This document shows, in pieces, positions 34,867-42,545 of a DNA stretch of 64,000 nt. Made by a program: the position numbers and the translations under genes. Positions within the stretch are counted from its first letter, which is position 1, and every line of letters starts with the position of its first letter. The notes under the pieces were generated by a model. That model ran no database searches and was not told the origin of the DNA. It worked only from the letters and a program-made list of their open reading frames with translations. This DNA is from Rhodoblastus sp963704565 (GTDB taxonomy: Bacteria > Pseudomonadota > Alphaproteobacteria > Rhizobiales > Beijerinckiaceae), in contig OY969917.1 of NCBI GenBank assembly GCA_963704565.1, positions 434,001 through 498,000 on the forward strand, read 5' to 3'.

Positions 34867-36072
34867 ATGCCGCGGCCTCATCTTGAAGTCGCCGACATTT
34901 TTCACGCCCATGGCGCGGACTGGCGCAAGGCCAACGCCGGTCATGTCAGCCTCGCCCAATTGAAGGCGATGTCGGCGATCGAAAACTGCCGCACCTCCGC
35001 GCTCGGCGGTCATGTCGAGCGCTGCGAGGACTGCGCGCATACGCGCATCTCCTATAACTCCTGCCGCAACCGCCATTGTCCCAAGTGTCAGGCCGCCGCC
35101 GCCCGACAATGGCTGGCAGAACGAGAAGCCGAACTGCTGCCGGCTCCCTATTTCCACGTCGTCTTCACCGTGCCGGCCGCGGTCGCGGCGATCGCTTTCC
35201 AGAACAAGGCCGTCGTCTACGATCTGCTGTTCAAGGCGGCGGCCGAGACCCTGACCACCATCGCCGCCGATCCCAAACATCTCGGCGCCCGCATCGGCCT
35301 CACCGCCGTCCTGCACACATGGGGCTCGGCGCTGACCCATCATCCCCATGTCCACATCATCGTTCCCGGCGGCGGCCTGTCGCCGGACGGATCGCGCTGG
35401 ATCGCCTGCAAGCCGGGCTTTTTCCTGTCGGTGCGCGTGCTCTCGCGCTTGTTCCGGCGGCTGTTCCTCGAAGGTCTCGCCACGCTGAACGCCGCCGGCC
35501 GCCTCACCTTCTTCGGCGATCTGGCGCCGCTCGCCGACAGAGAGGCTTTCGCCGCAGCCCTCGCGCCTTTGCGTCGCTCCGAATGGGTCGTTTACGCCAA
35601 GCGGCCCTTCGCCGGTCCAAAGGCTGTGCTCGCCTATTTGTCGCGCTATACCCATCGGGTCGCCATCTCGAACTCCCGGCTCATCGCGCTCGACGACGCG
35701 GGCGTCACCTTCAAATGGAAAGATTATCGGATCAAGGAAGGCGACCAGCTCAAGACCATGACGCTCGACGGGCCTGAGTTCATCCGCCGGTTTCTCATGC
35801 ACGTGCTGCCAAGCGGCTTCCACCGCATCCGCCACTACGGCCTGTTCGCCAGCGCGGCGCGAGCCCGCAACATCGAGCGCGCCCGCGCGTTACTGGCCGT
35901 CGCCGAGACCCCGCCGCAACAACAGCCCGAGACGGATGGCGACGCCGATCCCGTTGACGGCGCGCACAAATGCCCCTGCTGCGGCGGCCGGATGATCATC
36001 ATCGAAACGTTTGAAGGCGTGCGCCCCGCGCCGCCGGCCTCGCCCTGTCGGATCAGGATCGACACCTCATGA
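34867..36072 (+). CDS. IS91-family transposase (HUH/Y2 rolling-circle type)
   Basis: A 401-aa transposase. An N-terminal zinc-binding region has CEDCAHTRISYNSCRNRHCPKC. The HUH motif appears as HPHVHIIVPGGG, and the catalytic tyrosine helix as YLSRYTHRVAIS. A C-terminal cysteine pair occurs in HKCPCCGGRM. Length matches the family. Members move by rolling-circle replication and can mobilise adjacent DNA at the terminator end. The gene is intact. Confidence 0.93.
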   Translation: MPRPHLEVADIFHAHGADWRKANAGHVSLAQLKAMSAIENCRTSALGGHVERCEDCAHTRISYNSCRNRHCPKCQAAAARQWLAEREAELLPAPYFHVVFTVPAAVAAIAFQNKAVVYDLLFKAAAETLTTIAADPKHLGARIGLTAVLHTWGSALTHHPHVHIIVPGGGLSPDGSRWIACKPGFFLSVRVLSRLFRRLFLEGLATLNAAGRLTFFGDLAPLADREAFAAALAPLRRSEWVVYAKRPFAGPKAVLAYLSRYTHRVAISNSRLIALDDAGVTFKWKDYRIKEGDQLKTMTLDGPEFIRRFLMHVLPSGFHRIRHYGLFASAARARNIERARALLAVAETPPQQQPETDGDADPVDGAHKCPCCGGRMIIIETFEGVRPAPPASPCRIRIDTS

Positions 36073-36364
36073 CCATGACCCCACTTCCCGCTCCCCAGTT
36101 CTGCTTGCCTTCGCCGCCGACCTCGTTCTGGCCCGGGCGCGCCGCGCCCGAAACGCCCGCCCAAAGCTGCTTCAGCCCCATGACCTTCGGAAAAATCTAC
36201 GCGCGGATCGCCCAAATCGCCTCCTCGCCGCACGTCACACCGTCAAATACCGGCGCCAAAGCGCAAAACAGACGCCCCGTTGCCCTGACCGCCGTCTTCA
36301 AATCCCCATAGCGAGCCTCGCGGCAACGGAGCCTTTCCGGCCCGCGGTTTCCTCCTTCGGAGGC

Positions 36365-36421
36365 TTTCGGTCGCCGGCCCCGCGCCGACCCGATCACGCG
36401 TGTGGGGGCCGGCGACCGAAA
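36365..36421. repeat. 17-bp perfect inverted repeat at the right side of the IS91 unit
   Basis: TTTCGGTCGCCGGCCCC and GGGGCCGGCGACCGAAA, separated by 23 bases, lie 293 bases after the transposase stop. It may be part of the IS91 oriIS or terIS end; the exact border of the element was not found. Confidence 0.6.
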
Positions 36422-36562
36422 CCCTTCACAAACGCGGCCATAGCCCTGCGGCGCCGCGCCCGTCATTTTCATCGCCAGTTTATTGTTTCAACGCCGGTTC
36501 GCTTTGCGGACCTGACGGGACTTCACGCGAAACTTTATTCCCTTCGTTCGAAACCGCTCTTT

Positions 36563-37444
36563 TCACGCCTCCAGCCGCGCGCGGATGGCTTTCAGCTCCT
36601 TGCGCCGATCGTCGCTCACCTCGGGGAAGTGGAGCTTCAGCGAATCGAGCTTCTCCAGGACGGCTTGCGAGACGATCAGGCGGGTCGTTAATTTGTCGTC
36701 GGCGGGCACGACGAACCAGGGCGCCTCATTCGTGCTGGTTTCGGACAGGCATTTCGCATAGGCCTTCTGGTAATCGTCCCAGAAGCCGCGCTCCTCGATG
36801 TCGGCCTGGGAGAATTTCCAGTTCTTTTCCGGCTCGTCGATGCGGTCGAGGAATCTTTTCCGCTGCTCCTCCTTCGACAGATGAAGGAAGAATTTCAGCA
36901 CATGGGTGTGGTTGGCGGCGAGATGGCGTTCGAGATCGGCGATCGAGCGATAGCGCGCGCGCCAGAAATCGCCGTCCGCCTTTTTCGGATCGAAGCCTTC
37001 CGCCTCCAGCAATTCGGGATGGACGCGCAGGATCAACACGCTCTCGTAATAGGAGCGGTTGAAAATGCCGATCATGCCGCGTTCAGGCAATTCGCGCGTC
37101 ACGCGCCACAGAAAATCGTGCTCAAGCTCGACGCCGCTGGGGTGCTTGAACGACGTCACCTGACAGCCCTGCGGATTGACGCCGGACATGACATGGCGGA
37201 TCGCGCCGTCCTTGCCCGCCGCGTCCATGGCCTGGAAAATCAGCAGCAGCGAATCGCGGTTTCGGGCGTAAAGCTTCTGCTGGAGGTCGCTGAGGCGCCC
37301 GACATGATCGGTGAGGATCGCATGGTAATCGTCCTTGGAGCGATAGACCGGATCGATCAGCGTCGGCCTGTCGGCGAGATCGACTTTTTCTCCCTGCTTG
37401 ACGCGGAATTTCGCGGCGTCGATTCTGTTCTTCTTTTTGGCCAT
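36563..37444 (-). CDS. ppk2: polyphosphate kinase 2 family protein
   Basis: A 293-aa kinase that uses polyphosphate as phosphoryl donor for nucleotides. GGGAGG precedes the ATG. The Walker A motif is FQAMDAAGKDGAIRH, the Walker B region GIFNRSYYESVL, and the lid region LSKEEQRKRFLDRID. HPSGVELEHDFLWR is a further family hallmark. Nucleotide specificity (AMP, ADP or GDP) cannot be assigned safely. The gene lies between the IS91 unit and a copy of the 105-bp element. Confidence 0.9.
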   Translation of the reverse strand: MAKKKNRIDAAKFRVKQGEKVDLADRPTLIDPVYRSKDDYHAILTDHVGRLSDLQQKLYARNRDSLLLIFQAMDAAGKDGAIRHVMSGVNPQGCQVTSFKHPSGVELEHDFLWRVTRELPERGMIGIFNRSYYESVLILRVHPELLEAEGFDPKKADGDFWRARYRSIADLERHLAANHTHVLKFFLHLSKEEQRKRFLDRIDEPEKNWKFSQADIEERGFWDDYQKAYAKCLSETSTNEAPWFVVPADDKLTTRLIVSQAVLEKLDSLKLHFPEVSDDRRKELKAIRARLEA

Positions 37445-37485
37445 GGTCGCCTCCCGAATTTATATTCCCTTGTTTTCGCGCGCCG

Positions 37486-37590
37486 CTAGAGCATATTCCC
37501 AAAAAGTTGCAGACTTTTTGGACAAGAATATGCGTTAAAACAACGAATTAGAGGCTTCTTCCGATTCCGAAGGAACGGAAAAGGCTCTAG
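37486..37590 (-). repeat. 105-bp dispersed palindromic element, copy 2
   Basis: Inverted relative to copies 1 and 3. The termini are perfect 7-bp inverted repeats, CTAGAGC and GCTCTAG. The right end supplies the TAG stop codon (37587-37589) of the alcohol dehydrogenase gene. Confidence 0.88.
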
Positions 37591-38582
37591 GGAACCAGAA
37601 CCGCCGCGCCGTCGAAGGCCCCGGCGCGCAGGTCGGCCAGCGCCGCATTGGCGTCTTTCAGGGCATAGATTTTGGTGGTCGTCTCGATCCCCAGCTCCGG
37701 AGCGAGGCGCAAGAATTCGACGCCGTCGCGGCGGGTGAGATTGGCGACCGAGACCAGCTGGCGCTCCTCCCACAGCAGGGCGTAAGCGAAGCTCGGAATG
37801 TCGCTCATATGGATGCCGGCGCAGACCACGGCGCCGCCCTTGCGCACGGCGCGCAGGGCGATGGGAACCAGGGCGCCGACGGGGGCAAAGATGATCGCGG
37901 CGTCGCATGGCTCCGGCGACGCCTCGTCCGAGCCGCCGGCCCAGACCGCGCCGAGCCGCCGGGCGAAGGCCTGGCTGGCCTCGTCGCCGGGCCGGGTGAA
38001 GGCGAAGACCTGATGGCCCTGTCTGGTCGCGACCTGGGCCAGGATATGGGCGGCGGCGCCGAAGCCGTAGAGGCCGAGCCTTTCGATCCGCCCGGCGTGG
38101 CGCAAGGCGATCTTGAAGGCGCGCCAGCCGATCAGCCCGGCGCAGAGCAAGGGCGCGAGCGCCGCGTCCTCGCCCTTTTCGCCGAGCGGAAAGGCGAAAC
38201 GCGCGTCGGCGACCGCCATGGTCGCGTAGCCGCCGTCGCGGCTGTAGCCGGTGAATTCGGGATGGTCGCAGAGATTTTCGTGGCCGCCGAGGCATGGCCC
38301 GCAGGCGTGGCAGGTATGGCCGAGCCAGGGCACGCCGACCCGCTCGCCGATGTCGAAGCCGCTGACGCCCGGGCCGATCTTGTCCACCCGGCCGACGATT
38401 TCATGGCCGGGAATAATCGGGACATGCGGATCGGGCAATTCGCCGTCCACCACATGGAGGTCGGTGCGGCAGACGCCGCAGGCGGAAATCTTCAGGCGGA
38501 TTTCGTTCGCGCCGGGCAGGGGATCGGGGCGTTCCGTCCATTCGAGCGGCGCGCCGATTTTGTTGAGAACCATGGCATGCAT
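37587..38582 (-). CDS. zinc-dependent alcohol dehydrogenase
   Basis: A 331-aa medium-chain dehydrogenase. The catalytic zinc site is CGVCRTDLHVVDG with GHEIVGRV. The structural zinc loop CHACGPCLGGHENLC has all four cysteines. The nucleotide-binding region GLYGFGAAAHILAQVA lacks the usual GxGxxG spacing (GFGAAA) but is close to the variant used by this subgroup. The protein ends inside the 105-bp element, which provides its stop codon. Likely substrate is an alcohol or aldehyde; not specified. Confidence 0.9.
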   Translation of the reverse strand: MHAMVLNKIGAPLEWTERPDPLPGANEIRLKISACGVCRTDLHVVDGELPDPHVPIIPGHEIVGRVDKIGPGVSGFDIGERVGVPWLGHTCHACGPCLGGHENLCDHPEFTGYSRDGGYATMAVADARFAFPLGEKGEDAALAPLLCAGLIGWRAFKIALRHAGRIERLGLYGFGAAAHILAQVATRQGHQVFAFTRPGDEASQAFARRLGAVWAGGSDEASPEPCDAAIIFAPVGALVPIALRAVRKGGAVVCAGIHMSDIPSFAYALLWEERQLVSVANLTRRDGVEFLRLAPELGIETTTKIYALKDANAALADLRAGAFDGAAVLVP

Positions 38583-38640
38583 GAGGAAGCCTCCCCGTGC
38601 GGCGCAGTTTCGACCCGGCGCGGGCGCGAAGTCAAACGGG

Positions 38641-39069
38641 TCAGGCCAGGGTCCAGGCGAAGACGCCGGTTCCGACGACGCCGAGGGCGAACAGGCCCCA
38701 TTCGAGCTGGCCCCAGAACGTGACCATCTCGCGGGCGTCGGCGTCGGGCCGGGTGGCGGAAGTCGCCAGCAGGCGGTTGTTCAGCGGCACGATGACGAAA
38801 AACGTATAGGGCCAGCTCGCCAGCACGATCAGCGCGCCGATCAGCCAGCGGACGTCCGAACCATGGGCGAAGGCGACGAGACCGGCCAGCGCCGCCAGCA
38901 CGGCGAGGCCGCCGAGCAAAGCGAAGCCGCGGCTGTCGCTCGGCGCCCATTCGCGCATCATCGAGGAATCGTCGAGCGCCAGGCGGGCCGGCTGCTCGAC
39001 GAAAACCAGATAAAGCGCGGCGCCGGCGAAAGCCGAGGCGAAGACCAGTGCGAGCAGACCTGACAGCAT
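38641..39069 (-). CDS. DUF1772 family membrane protein
   Basis: A 142-aa protein with four predicted transmembrane helices: residues 3-24, 50-70, 77-97 (RWLIGALIVLASWPYTFFVIV) and 120-140. The segment VEQPARLAL after the first helix and the motif YTFFVIVPLNNRLL are typical of DUF1772 (anthrone-oxygenase-like) proteins. Function here unknown. It is upstream of the dehydrogenase on the same strand with a 58-base gap. Confidence 0.75.
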   Translation of the reverse strand: MLSGLLALVFASAFAGAALYLVFVEQPARLALDDSSMMREWAPSDSRGFALLGGLAVLAALAGLVAFAHGSDVRWLIGALIVLASWPYTFFVIVPLNNRLLATSATRPDADAREMVTFWGQLEWGLFALGVVGTGVFAWTLA

Positions 39070-39324
39070 GAAACTTTTCCGAATTTCCGCGCGAACCGCG
39101 CTGTCGCGTCATAGCCTTTTTGCCGGGCGACCGGAAGCTTTTTCGCGCCATCGCGCATTAAGCGGGCGTTAAGCCCATTTTTGGCATCATTCGTGCTTGG
39201 GATTTCGGGCGAACCTTCCGCGACAGGCGGAGGGACCGAACAAGGGGCAGGACTCGGGCAAGGCGGGTGAGCCCGGATCGGCGACGATCCGGACGCTTGT
39301 TCAGCATTTTGCCGAGGGCGAGCC

Positions 39325-39504
39325 ATGCCGATGACCCGTTGCGCTTATTGCCAGCTGCCGACCCGCATCCATTTTGCCTGGTGTCAGGAAAGCGGCGTGA
39401 AAGGAAACATGCCGCCCGAGGCCCTGCGGCCGGGAAGCATTGTCGCCGAACTGCGCGAGCTGCCTTGGCTCCGGCCGGCGACAGGCGTGAAAAGCCGGCG
39501 TTGA
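39325..39504 (+). CDS. small cysteine-containing protein (59 aa)
   Basis: Starts MPMTRCAYCQLPTRIHFAWC, with a CxxC pair and a third Cys eleven residues later, suggesting metal binding. It ends RPATGVKSRR. GAGGGCGAG lies upstream. No family recognised. A 38-bp direct repeat links the start of this gene (39361-39398) with the region just after its stop (39504-39541). Confidence 0.45.
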   Translation: MPMTRCAYCQLPTRIHFAWCQESGVKGNMPPEALRPGSIVAELRELPWLRPATGVKSRR

Positions 39505-39540
39505 CCCGCATTCATTTCGCCCAACGCCAGGAAAGCGGCG

Positions 39541-39924
39541 TCATTCGCCGAGGCTTTTCTGGACCTGCGCCGCCATCGCCTTGGCTTTGGCCATATCCGG
39601 CTCCGCCAGCGCCATTCTGGCCTGATCGGCGGTCGCCTCCAGGGCCTTTTGCTTGTCGGCCGGCGAATCCGGAATGGCGCCCATCCCCTGGCCCTTGCAG
39701 GGATTCATCGCCTTGGCGTCGAAATCGGCGCCCTTGGGGCCCTCCAGGCAGTTCAGCGTGTGGTGCAGATGCGCGCGCACCATTTGCAGCGTATCGGAGG
39801 CGGAGGCCATTCCGGCATGGAGGGCGGCCGTCTTGACTTCCTTGGCGGCGTCGGCGGCCAGGGCCGGCGCCGCGACCAGCGCCATCCAGGCGCCGAGCGC
39901 AGGGGCGGTTGCAAATTTACGCAT
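39541..39924 (-). CDS. periplasmic conserved hypothetical protein
   Basis: A 127-aa protein starting at ATG 39922-39924 with AAAGGGAAC upstream. A signal peptide MRKFATAPALGAWMALVAAP with cleavage near ALA-ADA is followed by a helical domain holding RAHLHHTLNCLEGPKGADFD and NPCKGQG, whose His and Cys residues suggest metal or haem contacts. Similar 'HhHLHHtlNCLvGp.g..fd....NPC' proteins occur in several proteobacteria. Function unknown. Confidence 0.7.
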   Translation of the reverse strand: MRKFATAPALGAWMALVAAPALAADAAKEVKTAALHAGMASASDTLQMVRAHLHHTLNCLEGPKGADFDAKAMNPCKGQGMGAIPDSPADKQKALEATADQARMALAEPDMAKAKAMAAQVQKSLGE

Positions 39925-40226
39925 CGCGGTTCCCTTTCTCGGTTGATCTTGCGAGCGGCGCGGCAAGGCGTGGCGCGGGCCCACCAAGGGCAAACCCATT
40001 CGGTCCCCGGTCGGTTCCACACGACCCGAGACATTGCCAAGCACGCGATTTCGGTCCAGAAGTGACGCTTCTCCAGTCCGTTCCACACGGGCGGCCGCCA
40101 TCGGCGCTCCCTTTCCCCGCAGCCCGTCAAGCGACGGCGTCCTTTTTGAGGCCCCATGCGCGAGAGGATGCGGCTGGCGTTTCGCCTTGTGGCGGGCGGC
40201 TCAAGATTCGAAAAGCGGTCCTGCCC

Positions 40227-41771
40227 ATGAAACGCGCCCTGCCTGTCACCCGCGAAGACAATTTCCCCGAATGGTATCAGGCCGTGGTGGATCAGGCCGA
40301 TCTCGCGGAAACCTCTCCGGTGCGCGGCTGCATGATCATAAAACCCTGGGGCTGGGGAATCTGGGAGCTGATCCAGGCGTCGCTCGACCGGCGCATCAAG
40401 GAGACCGGCCACGACAACTGCTATTTCCCGCTGTTCATTCCGATGAGCTTCATCGCCCAGGAGGCGAGCCATGTCGAAGGCTTCGCCAAGGAAATGGCGG
40501 TGGTCACCCATCATCGTCTCAAGGCGGTTGACGGCAAGCTGGTGGTCGATCCGACCTCCGAGCTGGAAGAGCCCCTGGTGGTGCGGCCGACCTCGGAGAC
40601 GATCATCGGCGACGCCTTCCGCCGCTGGATCAGCTCCTATCGCGACCTGCCGGTGCTGATGAATCAATGGGCCAATGTGGTGCGCTGGGAGATGCGCACC
40701 CGCATGTTTCTGCGCACGACGGAATTTTTGTGGCAGGAAGGCCATACCGCCCACGCCACCAGGGAAGACGCGCTGGAAGAAACGCTGAAAATGCTCGAAG
40801 TCTATCGCGAACTCGCCGAAGACGTGCTGGCCATGCCGGTGGTGGTCGGCGAAAAACCGGAAAACGAACGCTTCCCCGGCGCCGATTCGACCTTCTCGAT
40901 CGAGGCGATGATGCAGGACGGCAAGGCGCTCCAGGCCGGCACCTCGCATTATCTCGGCCAGAATTTCGCTCGCGCGCAGAATATCCGCTACCAGTCGGCG
41001 AGCGGCGAACTCGAATATTGCCACACCACCTCCTGGGGCGTGTCCACCCGGCTGATCGGCGGCGTCATCATGACTCATGGCGACGACGACGGGTTGCGCC
41101 TGCCGCCGCGCATCGCGCCGAAACAGGTGGTGATCGTGCCGATGCTGCGCGAAAAGCCGGAAGACGCCGAGCTTCTCGCCTATTGCGAGGCGCTGAAAGA
41201 CCAGCTCAACGGCGTGACGGCCTTCGGCCAGCCGTTGCGGGCGCATCTCGACAAGAAGCCGATCCGCTCGGCCAACAAGCGCTGGGACTGGCTGCGGCGC
41301 GGCGCGCCGATCCTGCTCGAAATCGGCCCGCGCGACATGGCCAACAATCAGGTGACCATGATCCGCCGCGACCGCTTGCGCGACGGCGACAAGATCATTT
41401 CCAAAAACCTCGCCCGCGGAGAATTCGTCGCCCAGGCCCCGGCGCTGCTTGGCGAGATCCAGGCCAATCTCTTCGCCGAGGCCAAGGCGCGGCTCGACGG
41501 CAATATCCGTTCGGATTTCAAGACCTTCGCCGACATCGCCGCTTATTTCGGCGAGGCCGGCGAGGACGACGCCAAATCCGCCTTCAAGGGATGGGTCCAG
41601 GCGCCCTGGGCGCGGCCGACGGGCAAAGAGCTGGAGGAGGTCGAGGCTCGGCTGAAGGCGCTGAAGCTCACCCTGCGTAACGTTCCAATGGGCCAGTCGA
41701 AGCCGGAGGGCGCCTGCGTCTTCACCGGGCGCCCGGCGGTGGAAGAGATCCTCATCGCCCGCGCTTATTAG
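40227..41771 (+). CDS. proS: prolyl-tRNA synthetase, archaeal/eukaryal type
   Basis: A 514-aa class II synthetase charging tRNA-Pro. The class II motifs are visible: YFPLFIPMSFI, then VRPTSETIIGDAFRRWI, RWEMRTRMFLRTTEFLWQEGHTAHAT and the motif-3 region SWGVSTRLIGGVIMTHGDDDGL. The bacterial editing insertion between motifs 2 and 3 is absent, and the C-terminal zinc-like extension (KGWVQAPWARPTGKELEEVE, CVFTGRPA) marks the eukaryote-like class. The frame is open upstream; MKRALPVTREDNFPEWY is the natural start. It is a housekeeping gene if no second proS exists. Confidence 0.93.
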   Translation: MKRALPVTREDNFPEWYQAVVDQADLAETSPVRGCMIIKPWGWGIWELIQASLDRRIKETGHDNCYFPLFIPMSFIAQEASHVEGFAKEMAVVTHHRLKAVDGKLVVDPTSELEEPLVVRPTSETIIGDAFRRWISSYRDLPVLMNQWANVVRWEMRTRMFLRTTEFLWQEGHTAHATREDALEETLKMLEVYRELAEDVLAMPVVVGEKPENERFPGADSTFSIEAMMQDGKALQAGTSHYLGQNFARAQNIRYQSASGELEYCHTTSWGVSTRLIGGVIMTHGDDDGLRLPPRIAPKQVVIVPMLREKPEDAELLAYCEALKDQLNGVTAFGQPLRAHLDKKPIRSANKRWDWLRRGAPILLEIGPRDMANNQVTMIRRDRLRDGDKIISKNLARGEFVAQAPALLGEIQANLFAEAKARLDGNIRSDFKTFADIAAYFGEAGEDDAKSAFKGWVQAPWARPTGKELEEVEARLKALKLTLRNVPMGQSKPEGACVFTGRPAVEEILIARAY

Positions 41772-41895
41772 AGCGCGGGCGGCGCGGACATTGTTCCGGA
41801 TCATTTCGGCGATCCGTATGTTTTGACATAAAGTGACGTTGACGCTAATCGATGTCATAAAAGATTCATTTAACCGTCATGTTAGGGAGGCGCTC

Positions 41896-42060
41896 ATGCT
41901 TGGCTGGCTGCACGCCTTGATGCCGAAAGAGGACGGGTTTTTCGGCTTGTTCGAGCGCCATGCGCAGATCAGCTACGATTGCGCCAAAGTCCTGCGCGCT
42001 TTGCTCGACGGCGGCGATCAGTCCCCCAGGCTTTGCAACTCCGGGGCGCTGACGCCATGA
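41896..42060 (+). pseudogene. truncated DUF47 (PhoU-like) gene, N-terminal stump
   Basis: Starts at ATG 41896 after a perfect GGGAGG. It encodes MLGWLHALMPKEDGFFGLFERHAQ and LLDGGDQSPRLC, the opening of DUF47 phosphate-transport regulators, which normally run to about 210 residues. Here the frame ends after 54 residues, and the stop overlaps the NUDIX start (ATGA). No Pit-type phosphate transporter gene follows, so an internal deletion probably joined this start to the NUDIX gene. Confidence 0.75.
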
Positions 42061-42539
42061 TCTCCAAGCCCCGCAAGAACACGAAAAAGGTCGAAAAGAA
42101 GGTTCCGAGCGTTAAGCGGGGGGCTCGGGAGCGTCTGCAATATGCCGCCATGCCTTGGCGCATAACCGAAAACGGGCTTGAAATCATGCTGGTCTCGTCG
42201 CGCGAAACGCGGCGCTGGATCATCCCCAAGGGCTGGCCGATGGCCGGGCGCGACGGCGCGGCGGCGGCGGCGATCGAGGCGCTGGAAGAGGCGGGCCTGC
42301 TCGGCGTGATCGCCGAAAAGCCGCTCGGCGCCTTCCATTATGTGAAGAGGTTCACGCGCGGCGAGGGTTTGTGCCGGGCCGAGGTCTACCCGCTGCGCGT
42401 CGTCCGCCAGCGCGACCATTGGCTGGAGGAAGACGAGCGCGAGACGCAATGGTTCCCCGCCGCCAAGGCCGCGAAACTGGTCTCCGACCGCGGGCTCGGC
42501 GTGCTGATCCGCAAGTTCGACCGCGCTTTCAAGGGCTGA
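42057..42539 (+). CDS. NUDIX hydrolase (diphosphoinositol-polyphosphatase-like subgroup)
   Basis: A 160-aa protein whose ATG overlaps the DUF47 stump's stop codon. A basic N-terminal leader is followed by WRITENGLEIMLVSSRETRRWIIPKGWP and the Nudix box GWPMAGRDG...IEALEEAGLLG. Relative to GX5EX7REUXEEXGU, the first Glu is Arg and the Arg of REU is Ile, while the EExG core remains. Rhizobial homologues often have the same first change. The substrate is probably a nucleotide or polyphosphate derivative. Confidence 0.85.
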   Translation: MISKPRKNTKKVEKKVPSVKRGARERLQYAAMPWRITENGLEIMLVSSRETRRWIIPKGWPMAGRDGAAAAAIEALEEAGLLGVIAEKPLGAFHYVKRFTRGEGLCRAEVYPLRVVRQRDHWLEEDERETQWFPAAKAAKLVSDRGLGVLIRKFDRAFKG

Positions 42540-42545
42540 GCGAGC

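Noticed and set aside
36069..36311. An 80-codon frame overlapping the IS91 transposase stop (ATGA)
   Set aside because: Pro/Ser/Ala-rich sequence without family match. The overlap may be chance at the non-coding 3' end of the element.
39753..41858. A 700-codon open frame antisense to proS, and similar long frames antisense to ptrB, scpA, ilvD, kup, the histidine kinase and mfd
   Set aside because: They mirror strong G/C third-position bias in the true genes, lack ribosome-binding sites and carry low-complexity Arg/Gly/Ala sequence with no domain.
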